Position numbers and translations under genes: made by a program. The notes beneath the pieces are model-generated. The model did not search any database, had not been told where the DNA came from, and saw only the letters and a program-made list of their open reading frames with translations. From Pseudochryseolinea flava (GTDB taxonomy: Bacteria; Bacteroidota; Bacteroidia; Cytophagales; Cyclobacteriaceae), in the NCBI RefSeq assembly GCF_003286915.1, contig NZ_QMFY01000005.1:337168-401167 (forward strand): a stretch of 64,000 bases of DNA, read 5' to 3'. Below, in pieces: positions 47,050 to 56,575 of the stretch (its first letter is position 1; each line of letters opens with the position of its first letter).

Positions 47050-47508
47050 ATGATAGAGTGGATTAATAACAAATATGGAACACATCTTCAGGAAGAAGAT
47101 CTTGCACCGATTAAAGATTTTACTTTACTATGGAATATTTTCGAAAACACCCGTTTCCAATGCTCTTTCACCATATCCAAAATGGAGATCGCAATTAGCG
47201 CAGGAAATTTTCAAGTCCAACACTTTGCTGAAGTTCTTGATTATTTCCAACAACGATACATTGTCAATGGTTTTCCATCACAGCATTACGCCTTTTTAAA
47301 CTTTCGTCCAAATGACCGAACCTTTGGTCAATACTGTCTTAAGAAGTAACCCTCTACCGATCAAGAAAAACTTCTCGCAATGGGTATTATTGTCTATCGA
47401 TTTCGTAATAACCTCTTTCACGGTGGAAAGAATTTCATGGAACTCGATCAACAGCAGGAAAATTTCAGGATAGCGAATATTTTCTTAAAAACTTATTTGG
47501 ACACATAA
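47050..47508 (+). pseudogene. HEPN-like gene with an in-frame stop
   Basis: The frame opens at 47050 and hits TAA at 47347-47349, but continues in the same frame for another 52 codons to 47508 with good coding sense: PSTDQEKLLAMGIIVYRFRNNLFHGGK, containing Rx4H (R-N-N-L-F-H). Together the 152 residues look like one HEPN-type protein. Either a nonsense mutation or a sequencing error split it; the catalytic motif lies after the stop, so the short product would be inactive. Confidence 0.7.
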
Positions 47509-47562
47509 AAGTTAAGATCTAATTGCCGTAAGAAAACGATGTTAAAATTATCCTTCTAGAAT

Positions 47563-48393
47563 TTGGACATATTTCTTCATATAGAGAAACTAAAGAAAAG
47601 AATCCATAACGGATTCGCTCTTAGATATACTCCATTACGCATCATACAACTTCTACTCGTCCGGGCCGGAATTCCCTATTATTTAAAGATAAGTCGCAAG
47701 GCCACTCAAAAATACTTTAACAAACCTCCCCGCATGGCTTTGGTTGTCTCGCTCCCATTTCGTGAAGATCGTAGGGCAGGATTACTGAACTGCAAGGAAA
47801 TGCAACAATTCGATTGGAAATTTCTGGATGCAATCCACGGAAAATCTATTGAAGTAAATTCGATACCTACTGAAATTGTTTCAGCGCAATCACAAAGAAG
47901 TCTATCTAACGGAAGTATCGGAGCAATTTTAAGTCATTATGCAGCATGGAACGAATTGTTATCCACGCAGGAAGATTCTTTTTACGTATTTGAAGATGAC
48001 ATCATTTTGACTTCTGATTTCAAGAAAAATCTTGAGAATATATGGGCCGACATTCCTGCTAACTTTGACATTATTTATCTCGGAAGTGGAATGTCAATTA
48101 AAAATGACATGTTAGCCAAGGTATCTAATAACATATATGTTCCTCATTTTCCAAGGCGTGGTCTTTACGGATATATTTTGAGCAGGACCGGTATCGGCAA
48201 ACTTATAAGATTAGTTTTTCCAATAAACATTCTTTTTGGTGGAATTGATACGGTCATTGGTAATCTAGTGCGGCGGGATGCATTAAACGCATACCACGTC
48301 CATCCCGACCTTTGCACTACAGACATGACTTTTACGAGTAATATTTATAATCCTTCAGTTCCTGATAAACATCTACACCAAAACGAATTTTAG
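47563..48393 (+). CDS. Glycosyltransferase family 25
   Basis: 276 residues. GT25 landmarks: MALVVSLPFREDRRAGLLNCKEM, FLDAIHGK, NGSIGAILSHYAAWNELL, VFEDDIILTSDF (DxD-like), IYLGSGMS and GLYGYILSR. Transfers sugar, often galactose, to surface polysaccharide or protein. The listed start is a TTG; an ATG at codon 58 would still keep the catalytic domain. No other capsule genes are near. Confidence 0.85.
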   Translation: MDIFLHIEKLKKRIHNGFALRYTPLRIIQLLLVRAGIPYYLKISRKATQKYFNKPPRMALVVSLPFREDRRAGLLNCKEMQQFDWKFLDAIHGKSIEVNSIPTEIVSAQSQRSLSNGSIGAILSHYAAWNELLSTQEDSFYVFEDDIILTSDFKKNLENIWADIPANFDIIYLGSGMSIKNDMLAKVSNNIYVPHFPRRGLYGYILSRTGIGKLIRLVFPINILFGGIDTVIGNLVRRDALNAYHVHPDLCTTDMTFTSNIYNPSVPDKHLHQNEF

Positions 48394-48395
48394 CT

Positions 48396-49136
48396 ATGTC
48401 ATCACAAATTGAAATTGCTCTCGATTTAGTCTCAGTTGTTTCGCTCATGATTATTTCCGCCGGCATGATCAAGGATTATCTATACTACAAAATGTTTGGA
48501 ATAAGAATTTTTTCATTTCTATCGATTGATGAGATTATCATTTCATTTGCTGACAACCTACTATACTATTTGCTGATACTAATTTCATCAGCATTTTTCC
48601 TCATTTCATTCATTGCAAATTCTGAAGTTTTATTGCCCTCAATTTCGCATCTGAGCCTGATCAGCAGATTAGTGGAATATTTTGGTGAAAACATTCCAGC
48701 TCTGTTTATCACAATTGCTTTAAATGCAGCTATTTTATTATTTGGTTACCTAAGAAAGAAGATTCAGTGGTTCGAGACATTGCTCAATATCATTTTGTCA
48801 TGGATTGCATTTTGGCTATTGCCGATCATACTTTTTGAATTTCAAATTTCAACAGATATAAGCAATTCTGGAATGAGTAACCATTATATTATCACTATGG
48901 CAATATCACTCGCATTGTACTCCATTATGTCTGCATTCAATGAAGCTTACAAAGTAAAACACTACAAACATTACCATGGAACAGAAGTGGAGCTTGAAGA
49001 CGAAATTATCACTTCAGACGACACGTACTATTACGTCGGACATTCTAAAAATTACATTTTCTTTTTCGACTCAGAATTGAAAGCATCTGAAGTTTGGCCA
49101 ATTGCGACCGTTAAGAGATTCAAATTTATAAAGTAA
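48396..49136 (+). CDS. Five-helix membrane protein of unknown function
   Basis: 246 residues with five hydrophobic segments (LDLVSVVSLMIISAGMI, LLYYLLILISSAFFLISF, ALFITIALNAAILLFGYL, LLNIILSWIAFWLLPIIL, YIITMAISLALYSIMSAF) and a soluble C-terminal 60 residues (YYYVGHSKNYIFFFDSE). Starts 2 bp after the glycosyltransferase stop. No family recognised. Confidence 0.7.
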   Translation: MSSQIEIALDLVSVVSLMIISAGMIKDYLYYKMFGIRIFSFLSIDEIIISFADNLLYYLLILISSAFFLISFIANSEVLLPSISHLSLISRLVEYFGENIPALFITIALNAAILLFGYLRKKIQWFETLLNIILSWIAFWLLPIILFEFQISTDISNSGMSNHYIITMAISLALYSIMSAFNEAYKVKHYKHYHGTEVELEDEIITSDDTYYYVGHSKNYIFFFDSELKASEVWPIATVKRFKFIK

Positions 49137-49148
49137 ACGATATCTCAT

Positions 49149-49685
49149 ATGAAGAATCTATTGCATAGCCTAATTCGCTCGATACTAATTGGGCTGGTTG
49201 TAATCACACTAACTACCATTGTCGTCTATCAATTAATACAGGCTCAAAAGCTTATCAGCTCGCAAATAGGGTGGAGTGAAATTATCATTATCTTAGCTTT
49301 AGCATTGATAATCGGAATTTCAATAAGCCGGTTTTATGTTTCTCCGGTTAAGTTTGTTGCAAAGCTAACATTGAATTTCTTTTCAATTTTCTACGAAGAA
49401 TTTTTCAAACAAGGAGCTAAATACTTTGCGACGGGTAACAGGAATAAGCCCTTCGAGACAATTGTGCAAATTGCCGTTTCGGAGAAAATTTCCATGCTGG
49501 GTTTTGTTACGAACGTTACAAGCGATGGCAATCATATTGTTTTTATTCCAACATCCCGACGACTTACATCTGGTATAAACATTATAGTCAGCCCTAGCAG
49601 CGTTAGGAAAACTGACATAACAATTGAACAACTATTGAAATTTGTCGTTACCTCTGGCGCTTTCCCTATTGATTCAATTAAATGA
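49149..49685 (+). CDS. DUF502-like membrane protein
   Basis: 178 residues: two N-terminal membrane helices, then a small domain with the DUF502 pattern GFVTNV, VFIPTSRRLTSGINIIVSPSSVRKTDITIEQLLKFVVTSGAF, where family members have VFIPTTPNPTSG and a terminal SGG. Function unknown. Twelve bp downstream of the preceding membrane protein gene. Confidence 0.7.
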   Translation: MKNLLHSLIRSILIGLVVITLTTIVVYQLIQAQKLISSQIGWSEIIIILALALIIGISISRFYVSPVKFVAKLTLNFFSIFYEEFFKQGAKYFATGNRNKPFETIVQIAVSEKISMLGFVTNVTSDGNHIVFIPTSRRLTSGINIIVSPSSVRKTDITIEQLLKFVVTSGAFPIDSIK

Positions 49686-49929
49686 TTCACCAATTATCTT
49701 ATGGCAATTCCTTACCTTTTACATCCCTTTGATGTTATTTGACTCAATGCAATAGGCGAGCAATTCCGGAGCGGCAGTAATTAAAACCTGCGAAAAAATT
49801 AAGCGTTAGCGCTTTAAGTCAGTCATAAAAATCCTTTGAGCCCAGCGGATTGAACACTATGACTTCTTCACTCAATTAAATTTTACTGATTCCGTGCAAC
49901 CGTTGAACAGTGTGAATACGCCTATTCGA
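49686..49929. other. Intergenic stretch before the internal right end
   Basis: No gene-like frame or hairpin seen in these 244 bp. Together with 49930-50062 it forms a 377-bp gap. Confidence 0.4.
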
Positions 49930-50010
49930 GATCGTGATTCGGTGAGTACTAATTCGTTTAAATAATGTAGGTCTTGAATGTGAGCAAATTAAAACATGAG
50001 TTCGATTCTC
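49930..50010. repeat. Internal right-end-like attachment region (attM candidate)
   Basis: GATCGTGATTCGGTGAGTA at 49930-49948 and core GAGTTCGATTCTC at 49998-50010, 68 bp apart start to start. The same two blocks with the same 68-bp spacing occur at the island's right end (63018 and 63086). After the core the sequence departs from ssrA (ACCTGCAATC), so this end does not carry the full ssrA repeat. Confidence 0.75.
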
Positions 50011-50062
50011 ACCTGCAATCGAACCATGGCACTCGTGACAAAACTTTGTCTACCTTTGTACC

Positions 50063-51559
50063 ATGCGTTGTTGGCTTTTAATCCCCATGGTATTCGTCGT
50101 GCTGAGTGTGTCTGCTGAGGTGCCTGATTCATTGCGGATTTCAACACCATCACTGGATTCGCTCGTTAATCCAAAATCTCAACAACTCGATTCCATACGA
50201 GAATCTTTCTATGGTCAAGCTGATCATTTAAAAGCGAGCTACAAAACTAAGATGGACTCGCTCGACGCATCCCGTACAAAAATTACAAGCAAGCTGGATA
50301 GCTTACGGTCACTTAATCTGAACACCGACGAAGTCACGCATGAACTCGATAGTATCGATACAAAGCGCAAAGCAGCAGTAGCAGCGCTCGACAAAAAAAT
50401 GACAGCATTAAAAGAGAAGGCCCCGAAAGGTGTTGCCGATCTCGGGTTGCCAAATGAATTGCAGTCTAAGGGGGCAGTTGTCACGCAAAAGATGGAGACG
50501 TTTCAGCTGCCAGTAAAGGACTTGAATATTCCTGAATTGTCGTTGCCAGATAATCCACTAAAAAATCTTGATGGATTCAATACAACAGCGTCGTCGCCGC
50601 TGAGAGAGATTGGTAACGTTCCTGATTTAAATGGTTTGGGTAAGGCAGGTGAATTAGGTGGTGAGCTCGGTAACGTAGGAGAGCTCGGAAAAGTAACTGA
50701 AGGGGTAGGCGATATAAAAGAAGTTACAGGGGCAGTGGGTGATGTTAACAATTTGCCAGGTACGCTTGAAGGCAAAGCGGCAGAGGCAGCAGGATTGCCA
50801 GCTACACCGGATGTGAAATCATTGATGGGTGATGTGCCGCAGATGCCTACAAATGGAACCGAAGCAAAGGAAATAGCCACGCAGCAGGTTCAGCAAGCTG
50901 TCAATCACTTTGCTGGTAAAGAGCAAGTGCTACAAGAAGCGTTGGAGAAGATGGCGAAGTTGAAAAAGAAATATTCGAGCTTGAATAGCTTGAGTGATAT
51001 TCCGAAACGGCGTCCTAATGAAATGCGCGGTAAGCCACTTATCGAAAGAATCATTCCTTCATTAACACTCCAAATACATGGGAGAGGTGAGTACGTTCTC
51101 GTGGACTTTAACGTCGCTGCGGGTTATCGCTTCAATGGAAAACTCACTGCAGGACTAGGCTGGAATCATCGTGTTGCATACAATAAAAAACGCGACGGAT
51201 TTTCTGCATTGCCGCGCGTGTATGGTATTCGTAGTTTTGCGGAGTACAAAATTGGCAAGGGATTTTCTCCGCGTGTAGAATTCGAAATGATGAATGCCCC
51301 CGTACCGCCAATGATACAGAGAATGAGCGGTGATTATTCCAATCGTCAGTGGGTGCCAGGTGCGTTTGTCGGGATCAAAAAAGATTACAAATTCTTCGGA
51401 CGTGTTCGCGGTACGTCGATGGTGATGCTGCGATTATTTCACTACGAACATAAAAGTCCTTATAGCGATGTGGTGAATGTGCGAACGGGATTCGAGTTTC
51501 CCATGCGGAAGAAAGCTGAAAGCAAAAAGCAGAAAGCGAGAAGCGGAATACAAGGTTGA
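50063..51559 (+). CDS. Secreted protein with coiled coil, glycine-rich region and C-terminal barrel
   Basis: 498 residues. Signal peptide; about 40-130 coiled-coil with repeated DSLDASRTKITSKLDSLRS-like heptads; about 170-260 Gly/Leu/Val-rich repeats (GKAGELGGELGNVGELGKV); C-terminal about 190 residues are alternating strands (LTLQIHGRGEYVLVDFNVAAGYRF, TAGLGWNHRVAY) like an outer-membrane barrel. A possible TACCTTTG box sits at 50051-50058, very close to the ATG, so translation might start at the ATG at 50087. Heads the RHS toxin locus and may serve its display or export. Confidence 0.65.
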   Translation: MRCWLLIPMVFVVLSVSAEVPDSLRISTPSLDSLVNPKSQQLDSIRESFYGQADHLKASYKTKMDSLDASRTKITSKLDSLRSLNLNTDEVTHELDSIDTKRKAAVAALDKKMTALKEKAPKGVADLGLPNELQSKGAVVTQKMETFQLPVKDLNIPELSLPDNPLKNLDGFNTTASSPLREIGNVPDLNGLGKAGELGGELGNVGELGKVTEGVGDIKEVTGAVGDVNNLPGTLEGKAAEAAGLPATPDVKSLMGDVPQMPTNGTEAKEIATQQVQQAVNHFAGKEQVLQEALEKMAKLKKKYSSLNSLSDIPKRRPNEMRGKPLIERIIPSLTLQIHGRGEYVLVDFNVAAGYRFNGKLTAGLGWNHRVAYNKKRDGFSALPRVYGIRSFAEYKIGKGFSPRVEFEMMNAPVPPMIQRMSGDYSNRQWVPGAFVGIKKDYKFFGRVRGTSMVMLRLFHYEHKSPYSDVVNVRTGFEFPMRKKAESKKQKARSGIQG

Positions 51560-52116
51560 ATCCTGCCTGTGACTTCGCGATGGCTGATCATCGGCTGCGT
51601 TTCGAAATCCGCTGCAGTCAAAAAAAGCGTTCTTGAAAAACTAGGTGTTTTCAGTTTTCAGAGTGATGTACACTTGAACCGCTCATCCATTCACATTCAG
51701 CAGCAGGAAAACTTGCATACGGTTACGAAAATCCGCGCCATCACTGGGTGTATCGTCATAGTACAATTGTACTACGTCAGGTTGATTCTATCCATCTTAT
51801 GACATTCTGGCTCTCAAGTAAAATCGACAATTGTTACTTGCTTGGGGAAGCTTTGTCATCTCGCTGTGTTGTTTAAGTAAATCTTACAATCCGATTTTTA
51901 TTTTACGAATCACTTTCTAATCTTTGCGCACCTGAATTATCGGGTGCACTTAGCCACTTGTGAGGATCCTTCTCTCATCGCATTGTAGCTACATACTTTT
52001 CTTAACCCTAATTTATCATGAAAAAACCTTCATCGGTTTTCCACAATAGAGATCTGTTCTCCAAGATCTATTCCCAAGATCAATTTTCTCGACTCACTAT
52101 TACGCTATAATCGCCC
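51560..52116. other. Intergenic region, 557 bp, upstream of the RHS locus
   Basis: Small hairpin GCACC / GGTGC (51928-51932, 51943-51947) and a possible 30-codon frame starting MKKPSSVFHNRD at 52018-52110, of doubtful reality. No other structure seen. Confidence 0.35.
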
Positions 52117-55100
52117 ATGCGCTCAACTCTATTTTTTCTATTGTCATTTTTCTTGACAATGGCGTGTAATCAAAGCTATGGTCAAGGAGAACTTCCGGTC
52201 GATATGTATACAGGAACTCCTACTATTCAATTTCCAATATCTGCGGTGATTGATCGTGATCTAGGTCAACCTGTTTCACTCATTTACTCGGCTGGCGGTG
52301 TGCGATTGGATGAGCCTAGTGGTAATTTTGGACTTGGTTGGAGTTTGTCAGCATCAGCTTCCGTGTCAAGAATTGTTAAGGGTCTGCCTGATGATTTTAC
52401 CGGGATAGGTAGCGATCTCAGAAGGGGATGGTTGTACAGAACTGCATCGAACGTTGCGATTGGTGCGGAGGTGAATTCGTTACCCAATACGTCAGATCTT
52501 ACGACAGTTTGTTCAGATGAACAAAACGATTATACAAGAATCCATGGTTGGCTTTATAATGTCGACCCTGAGCCTGATGTGTTCAATTATAGTGTTGGCG
52601 GAATTTCTGGCAAATTTGTTTACGATAACGGTGATCCGGCAACGATCAGGCTAATCCCTTTTCGCGATGTGAAAATCGTAGTTACGCCAATGTCGGAAAC
52701 GGATAAGCGTATTGCTTCTTTTACGATAACCACAAACGATGGAACGGTTTACTTGTTTAGTCAAAAAGTTGATGCTACGCGCTGGACAGAAAAAGCTTTA
52801 GGTATTACGGCAGTAGAATTCTTAAAGCGTGATTTTGAGCTCTATGATCTGAGCCGATACAATGTCAAAGTAACGTATACGAGTGAATGGAAACTCACGG
52901 AAATGCGTTCGGTTTCTGGCGCAAAGATTCAGTACTCGTACGGCTCGAATAGTTCGAATGCGACCGATACGGTGCGCGTTGGGATACGTGCGGCAGGTAC
53001 TTCGTCGATTGTTTCGAAGGACCTTTATTTGAATAATCTCAACACATATACAAGAAATATTCAGTCAATTACGGGATCATCGGGTAGCGCTGTGTCTTTT
53101 AATTATACTAGCGATGGATTTCTCTCCAGCATCAGCGTTAGCGACGCGCGCCGATCAGGACCTTCACAATTTAAGTCTATTACGTTGACGTATAAGAAAA
53201 TCTTAACGCCCATGGGGGATTACGATCGATCCTTCCTTTATCAAATTCAAGAATCGGCAGGTTGTGAAAAACTTCCACCGTATGTATTTACCTATTATGG
53301 CGTAGATTATGAAAAGGGATTTTGCAGGTTGCCATCACCGTATTCAAAGTCAAAGGATTTTTGGGGGTATTACAATGGCCTGCAGAATACAACATTGTAT
53401 CCGACCATTTATGTGTATCCTTCTTTACCACCAGCAGAGCGATATCGTATCAGGCAAATTCCGGGATATGCAGGTACGATGTATACCCTAGCCGGCGCGA
53501 ACAGAGTACCCAGTAGTGTAGCTGCTGCCGTAGGTACTTTGCAAGGGATCGTTTACCCAACTGGAGGAAGTACGACGATATTTTATCAATCTAATCAATA
53601 CTTCGATGCGGCTGCAAATGCAAGCTTCGATGGCGGGGGAGTAAGGGTTAGTTCCGCTGTTTACTATGATGGCGTAAACTATGCGGCTAAGATTACCAAG
53701 TTCTTCAACTACGAGGAATCACCAGGCGTGTCGTCAGGGAGGATCTTTTCGAGACCTTCTTTCTGTATTCCTTCATTTGAGTACCGCGATCCATCTTCGG
53801 GTGCAGTGAAGTCGTATGCTACGCTAGCCGCCGGTGCTGCGCAAGATCTGTGGGAACATCTAACGGTGAGAACGGAAGGAGATCTCTCACCAGGCACAAC
53901 AACCCATGGCAGCAATGTTGGGTATCGCAAAGTAACGGTTACAAGGCCGCTGTCGGGAAAGGCGATTTATGAATTTAATGTTGCCGGCGCTTATGGCGAT
54001 GCAACGGCAACCAACGATTGGAATGCTACGCAAGATAAGTTTGTTCGTAGCAGCAGCTGCCCTACGATGGGCATCGTTAATACAGGTGGTGCGTTCTCCT
54101 TTCCATATGCAACCAATTCAAATCTTGATCATGTGCAAGGATCGGTAGTGAGGAGGACAGAGTTTAACGAAGCTGGCAATAAAGTAATGGAAACGATCAC
54201 CAGCTATGCAGATCTATATAAAGGTTCGGCTACCGCCCCGGCAAAAGTTTACGGTGTAGGCTACGACAAATATGCCAACAGCACGGATGCTGCATATTTT
54301 TTTGGTAAGTACTATCACCTAACCGACATGGACCGCGTTGTTCTCGCCGATACGACAATAACCTACGACTCGACTACGACTACACGGCATTTAAAATCCA
54401 TTGTGTCTTATACGTATGGGAGTTCCTACCATAAGCTACTGACAACAGTGACTACAGCAAACAGTGACGGCACTGTATTTAAATCGAATATGAAGTATCC
54501 ACTAGACTACGGAGTGCTTCCTGCAAACGTTGATAAACCTTTGGCGATGATCAAAAAGCTTCAGCATGATTTTCGTAATGGTATGGTTATCGAACAGTGG
54601 TCTACTATTCAAAAAACGGGAGACTCCCTCCGAACAGTCGGTGCGTCGTTAGTGAAATTGAATGATTTTGGAACTTCGAAAGTACTCTTGGAACAAGGAC
54701 TTTCCCTTAGCGTTAGCAACGGAATTTCGAATTTTAAACCGTCGACTATGACGCTTGAATCGGGCACTTACAAACTCAAGTCAGATTGGCGATATGAACC
54801 GACGCAAACGGTTCTCGCATACGATCGCAAGCAAAATCCAGTTGCTGCCATGGGTCAGTCGAAACAAGCATCAGGGTCTCACTGGGCCCATCGCAATACA
54901 TTGCCTGTGCTCTCGATCGCAAACGCGACGGCGTCACAAGTAGCATATTCAAATTTTGAGACCATGTACGGCGATACACTCTCAGGGACAGGTTTTGAAT
55001 TTCAAACCAGCGCCACGATTGTTGGCACTGGACGCACGGGCGCAAATGGGTCACACCCTATCGTTAAATTAACCCGGACGGTTGAAAAAGGCAATGCGCT

Positions 55101-56163
55101 AAATTACATCCTCTCATTCTGGTTAAAGAAGCAAAGCGCTGCCGTGGATTTTGTGCTGACCATTAAAAATGCGGGGCAGACCATATTGGCTACGGTGCCA
55201 TTCACGGTAACAAACAATACCACGGCGTATGAATACTACGAACGCTCCATCAATGTAGCTTCATTTCCCGCTTCTTTCATCATCGAACTACAAGGACAAT
55301 TCACCGGTATCAATCCTGTGTCAGCGCCAGGTCTTCTCCCACTAATCGACGATGTTGTTTTTTATCCCGACAATGCAACAGTATCGATGTTCAGCTATTC
55401 GATTCCTTTCGGAGCAAATGCAGTAACCGATACACGAGGCATTTCGGCGTTCACACAATACGACAACTTGGGAAGAGCGGCATACATCTTTGACCAGGAT
55501 TGGAATATCATCCAAAAAAATACTTACAACTATTCTGCTTTGCCTCCGATGAGCTTAACGGCTTCATTCACAACGTCGTCGCCGCTGCAAGACAACACGG
55601 ATATCACATTTACAGCGGTTGACCCGAATGCTTGCGTGACTGGCGAAACGTTCAGTTGGAGTTTTGATGGCGGCGCTCCGGTTGCCGGCCAAGTTGTCGT
55701 GAGGAACTATCCGACTTCCGGAACAAAGTCGGTGTTGCTTACCGTTTCACATCCTGACTATCCTACAGCGACATTTTCACAGAACATAAACATCACAACC
55801 GGTAATTTCGATGCCGTGATTTGCGCGAAGGGCGTACAAGAGTACAGTACGTGTTCTGGTACTACGCTACAAAGCTATACTTGTAGCAGCATCACCACTG
55901 CGTTACCGAACACAACCACCACACTTTTTAAAGTGATCGGTACCCCTAATCTTCCTGCCGGTGAGGTAGTGGAAACCTATCAATGGAAAAAGAGAAACCT
56001 CAATACTACAACATGGACCAATATTGCCACCACTCAAGAATTCCAGTTCAGCAAAGTATTTGAACTGAACAATACACAGGAGATCATGTGTGAGCTAACA
56101 AGTAACACAGGGCGTAAAGCATATTCTCCGATCATGCACATCATCATCACGGGCTGCGACTAA
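52117..56163 (+). CDS. Large SpvB/RHS-like shell protein with PKD-type domain
   Basis: 1348 residues, signal peptide with a cysteine (TMACNQSYGQ). The N-terminal 100 residues match the SpvB/RHS start seen in Bacteroidota (DMYTGTPTIQFPISAV, VSLIYSAGGVRLDEPSGNFG, LGWSLSA). RHS-like strands follow through the middle. About 1150-1220 is a PKD-like domain (FSWSFDGGAP, TSGTKSVLLTVSHP). It ends without a toxin domain, so it is likely a structural or delivery partner of the downstream toxin protein. Confidence 0.75.
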   Translation: MRSTLFFLLSFFLTMACNQSYGQGELPVDMYTGTPTIQFPISAVIDRDLGQPVSLIYSAGGVRLDEPSGNFGLGWSLSASASVSRIVKGLPDDFTGIGSDLRRGWLYRTASNVAIGAEVNSLPNTSDLTTVCSDEQNDYTRIHGWLYNVDPEPDVFNYSVGGISGKFVYDNGDPATIRLIPFRDVKIVVTPMSETDKRIASFTITTNDGTVYLFSQKVDATRWTEKALGITAVEFLKRDFELYDLSRYNVKVTYTSEWKLTEMRSVSGAKIQYSYGSNSSNATDTVRVGIRAAGTSSIVSKDLYLNNLNTYTRNIQSITGSSGSAVSFNYTSDGFLSSISVSDARRSGPSQFKSITLTYKKILTPMGDYDRSFLYQIQESAGCEKLPPYVFTYYGVDYEKGFCRLPSPYSKSKDFWGYYNGLQNTTLYPTIYVYPSLPPAERYRIRQIPGYAGTMYTLAGANRVPSSVAAAVGTLQGIVYPTGGSTTIFYQSNQYFDAAANASFDGGGVRVSSAVYYDGVNYAAKITKFFNYEESPGVSSGRIFSRPSFCIPSFEYRDPSSGAVKSYATLAAGAAQDLWEHLTVRTEGDLSPGTTTHGSNVGYRKVTVTRPLSGKAIYEFNVAGAYGDATATNDWNATQDKFVRSSSCPTMGIVNTGGAFSFPYATNSNLDHVQGSVVRRTEFNEAGNKVMETITSYADLYKGSATAPAKVYGVGYDKYANSTDAAYFFGKYYHLTDMDRVVLADTTITYDSTTTTRHLKSIVSYTYGSSYHKLLTTVTTANSDGTVFKSNMKYPLDYGVLPANVDKPLAMIKKLQHDFRNGMVIEQWSTIQKTGDSLRTVGASLVKLNDFGTSKVLLEQGLSLSVSNGISNFKPSTMTLESGTYKLKSDWRYEPTQTVLAYDRKQNPVAAMGQSKQASGSHWAHRNTLPVLSIANATASQVAYSNFETMYGDTLSGTGFEFQTSATIVGTGRTGANGSHPIVKLTRTVEKGNALNYILSFWLKKQSAAVDFVLTIKNAGQTILATVPFTVTNNTTAYEYYERSINVASFPASFIIELQGQFTGINPVSAPGLLPLIDDVVFYPDNATVSMFSYSIPFGANAVTDTRGISAFTQYDNLGRAAYIFDQDWNIIQKNTYNYSALPPMSLTASFTTSSPLQDNTDITFTAVDPNACVTGETFSWSFDGGAPVAGQVVVRNYPTSGTKSVLLTVSHPDYPTATFSQNINITTGNFDAVICAKGVQEYSTCSGTTLQSYTCSSITTALPNTTTTLFKVIGTPNLPAGEVVETYQWKKRNLNTTTWTNIATTQEFQFSKVFELNNTQEIMCELTSNTGRKAYSPIMHIIITGCD

Positions 56164-56164
56164 T

Positions 56165-56572
56165 ATGAAAAATATATTCATCATTCTCTTTTTACTGATC
56201 AACACTTGCGCCATGGCTCAAACGGGCGATATACTTTCTGATAATATTCGCTGGCATTCATCACAAAGTATCATCATGACATCGGGGATGCCGCTCAATC
56301 ACACTTGTGAGGTAAAAACGCGTCCATTGGAAAACAAGATCATCCTCGATCAAAACGGCAGGATCGGTGAGTTTACCATCTTGCGCTACTTAAGTACATG
56401 GAACGATATTTCACAAGTAGGCAGCATTACATTCGAGGTAACGTTTGGCGATACATCAGGCACAGTTTCTTTTGAGCGTGATGCTGACGGCATGGAAATC
56501 GTGATCGATATGACGAGCAATCCTTCCGGTGTGAAGCGAAAAATTATTGTTGACCAGATAATAACGGAATAG
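56165..56572 (+). CDS. Small secreted protein of the RHS locus
   Basis: 135 residues with signal peptide (KNIFIILFLLINTCAMAQ) and a beta-rich mature part (GSITFEVTFGDTSGTVSFERDADGMEIVIDMTS). It starts 1 bp after the large shell protein and ends 3 bp before the RHS toxin gene, so the three are cotranscribed. Family unknown. Confidence 0.72.
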   Translation: MKNIFIILFLLINTCAMAQTGDILSDNIRWHSSQSIIMTSGMPLNHTCEVKTRPLENKIILDQNGRIGEFTILRYLSTWNDISQVGSITFEVTFGDTSGTVSFERDADGMEIVIDMTSNPSGVKRKIIVDQIITE

Positions 56573-56575
56573 CGC

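Noticed and set aside
49990..50030. T-arm-like GAGTTCGATTCTC as part of a tRNA gene
   Set aside because: No D arm, anticodon stem or acceptor stem can be built around it; it fits an attachment core instead.
51569..51802. 77-residue frame after the barrel protein
   Set aside because: Composition and lack of a ribosome-binding site suggest chance; it lies in a repeat-bearing intergenic gap.
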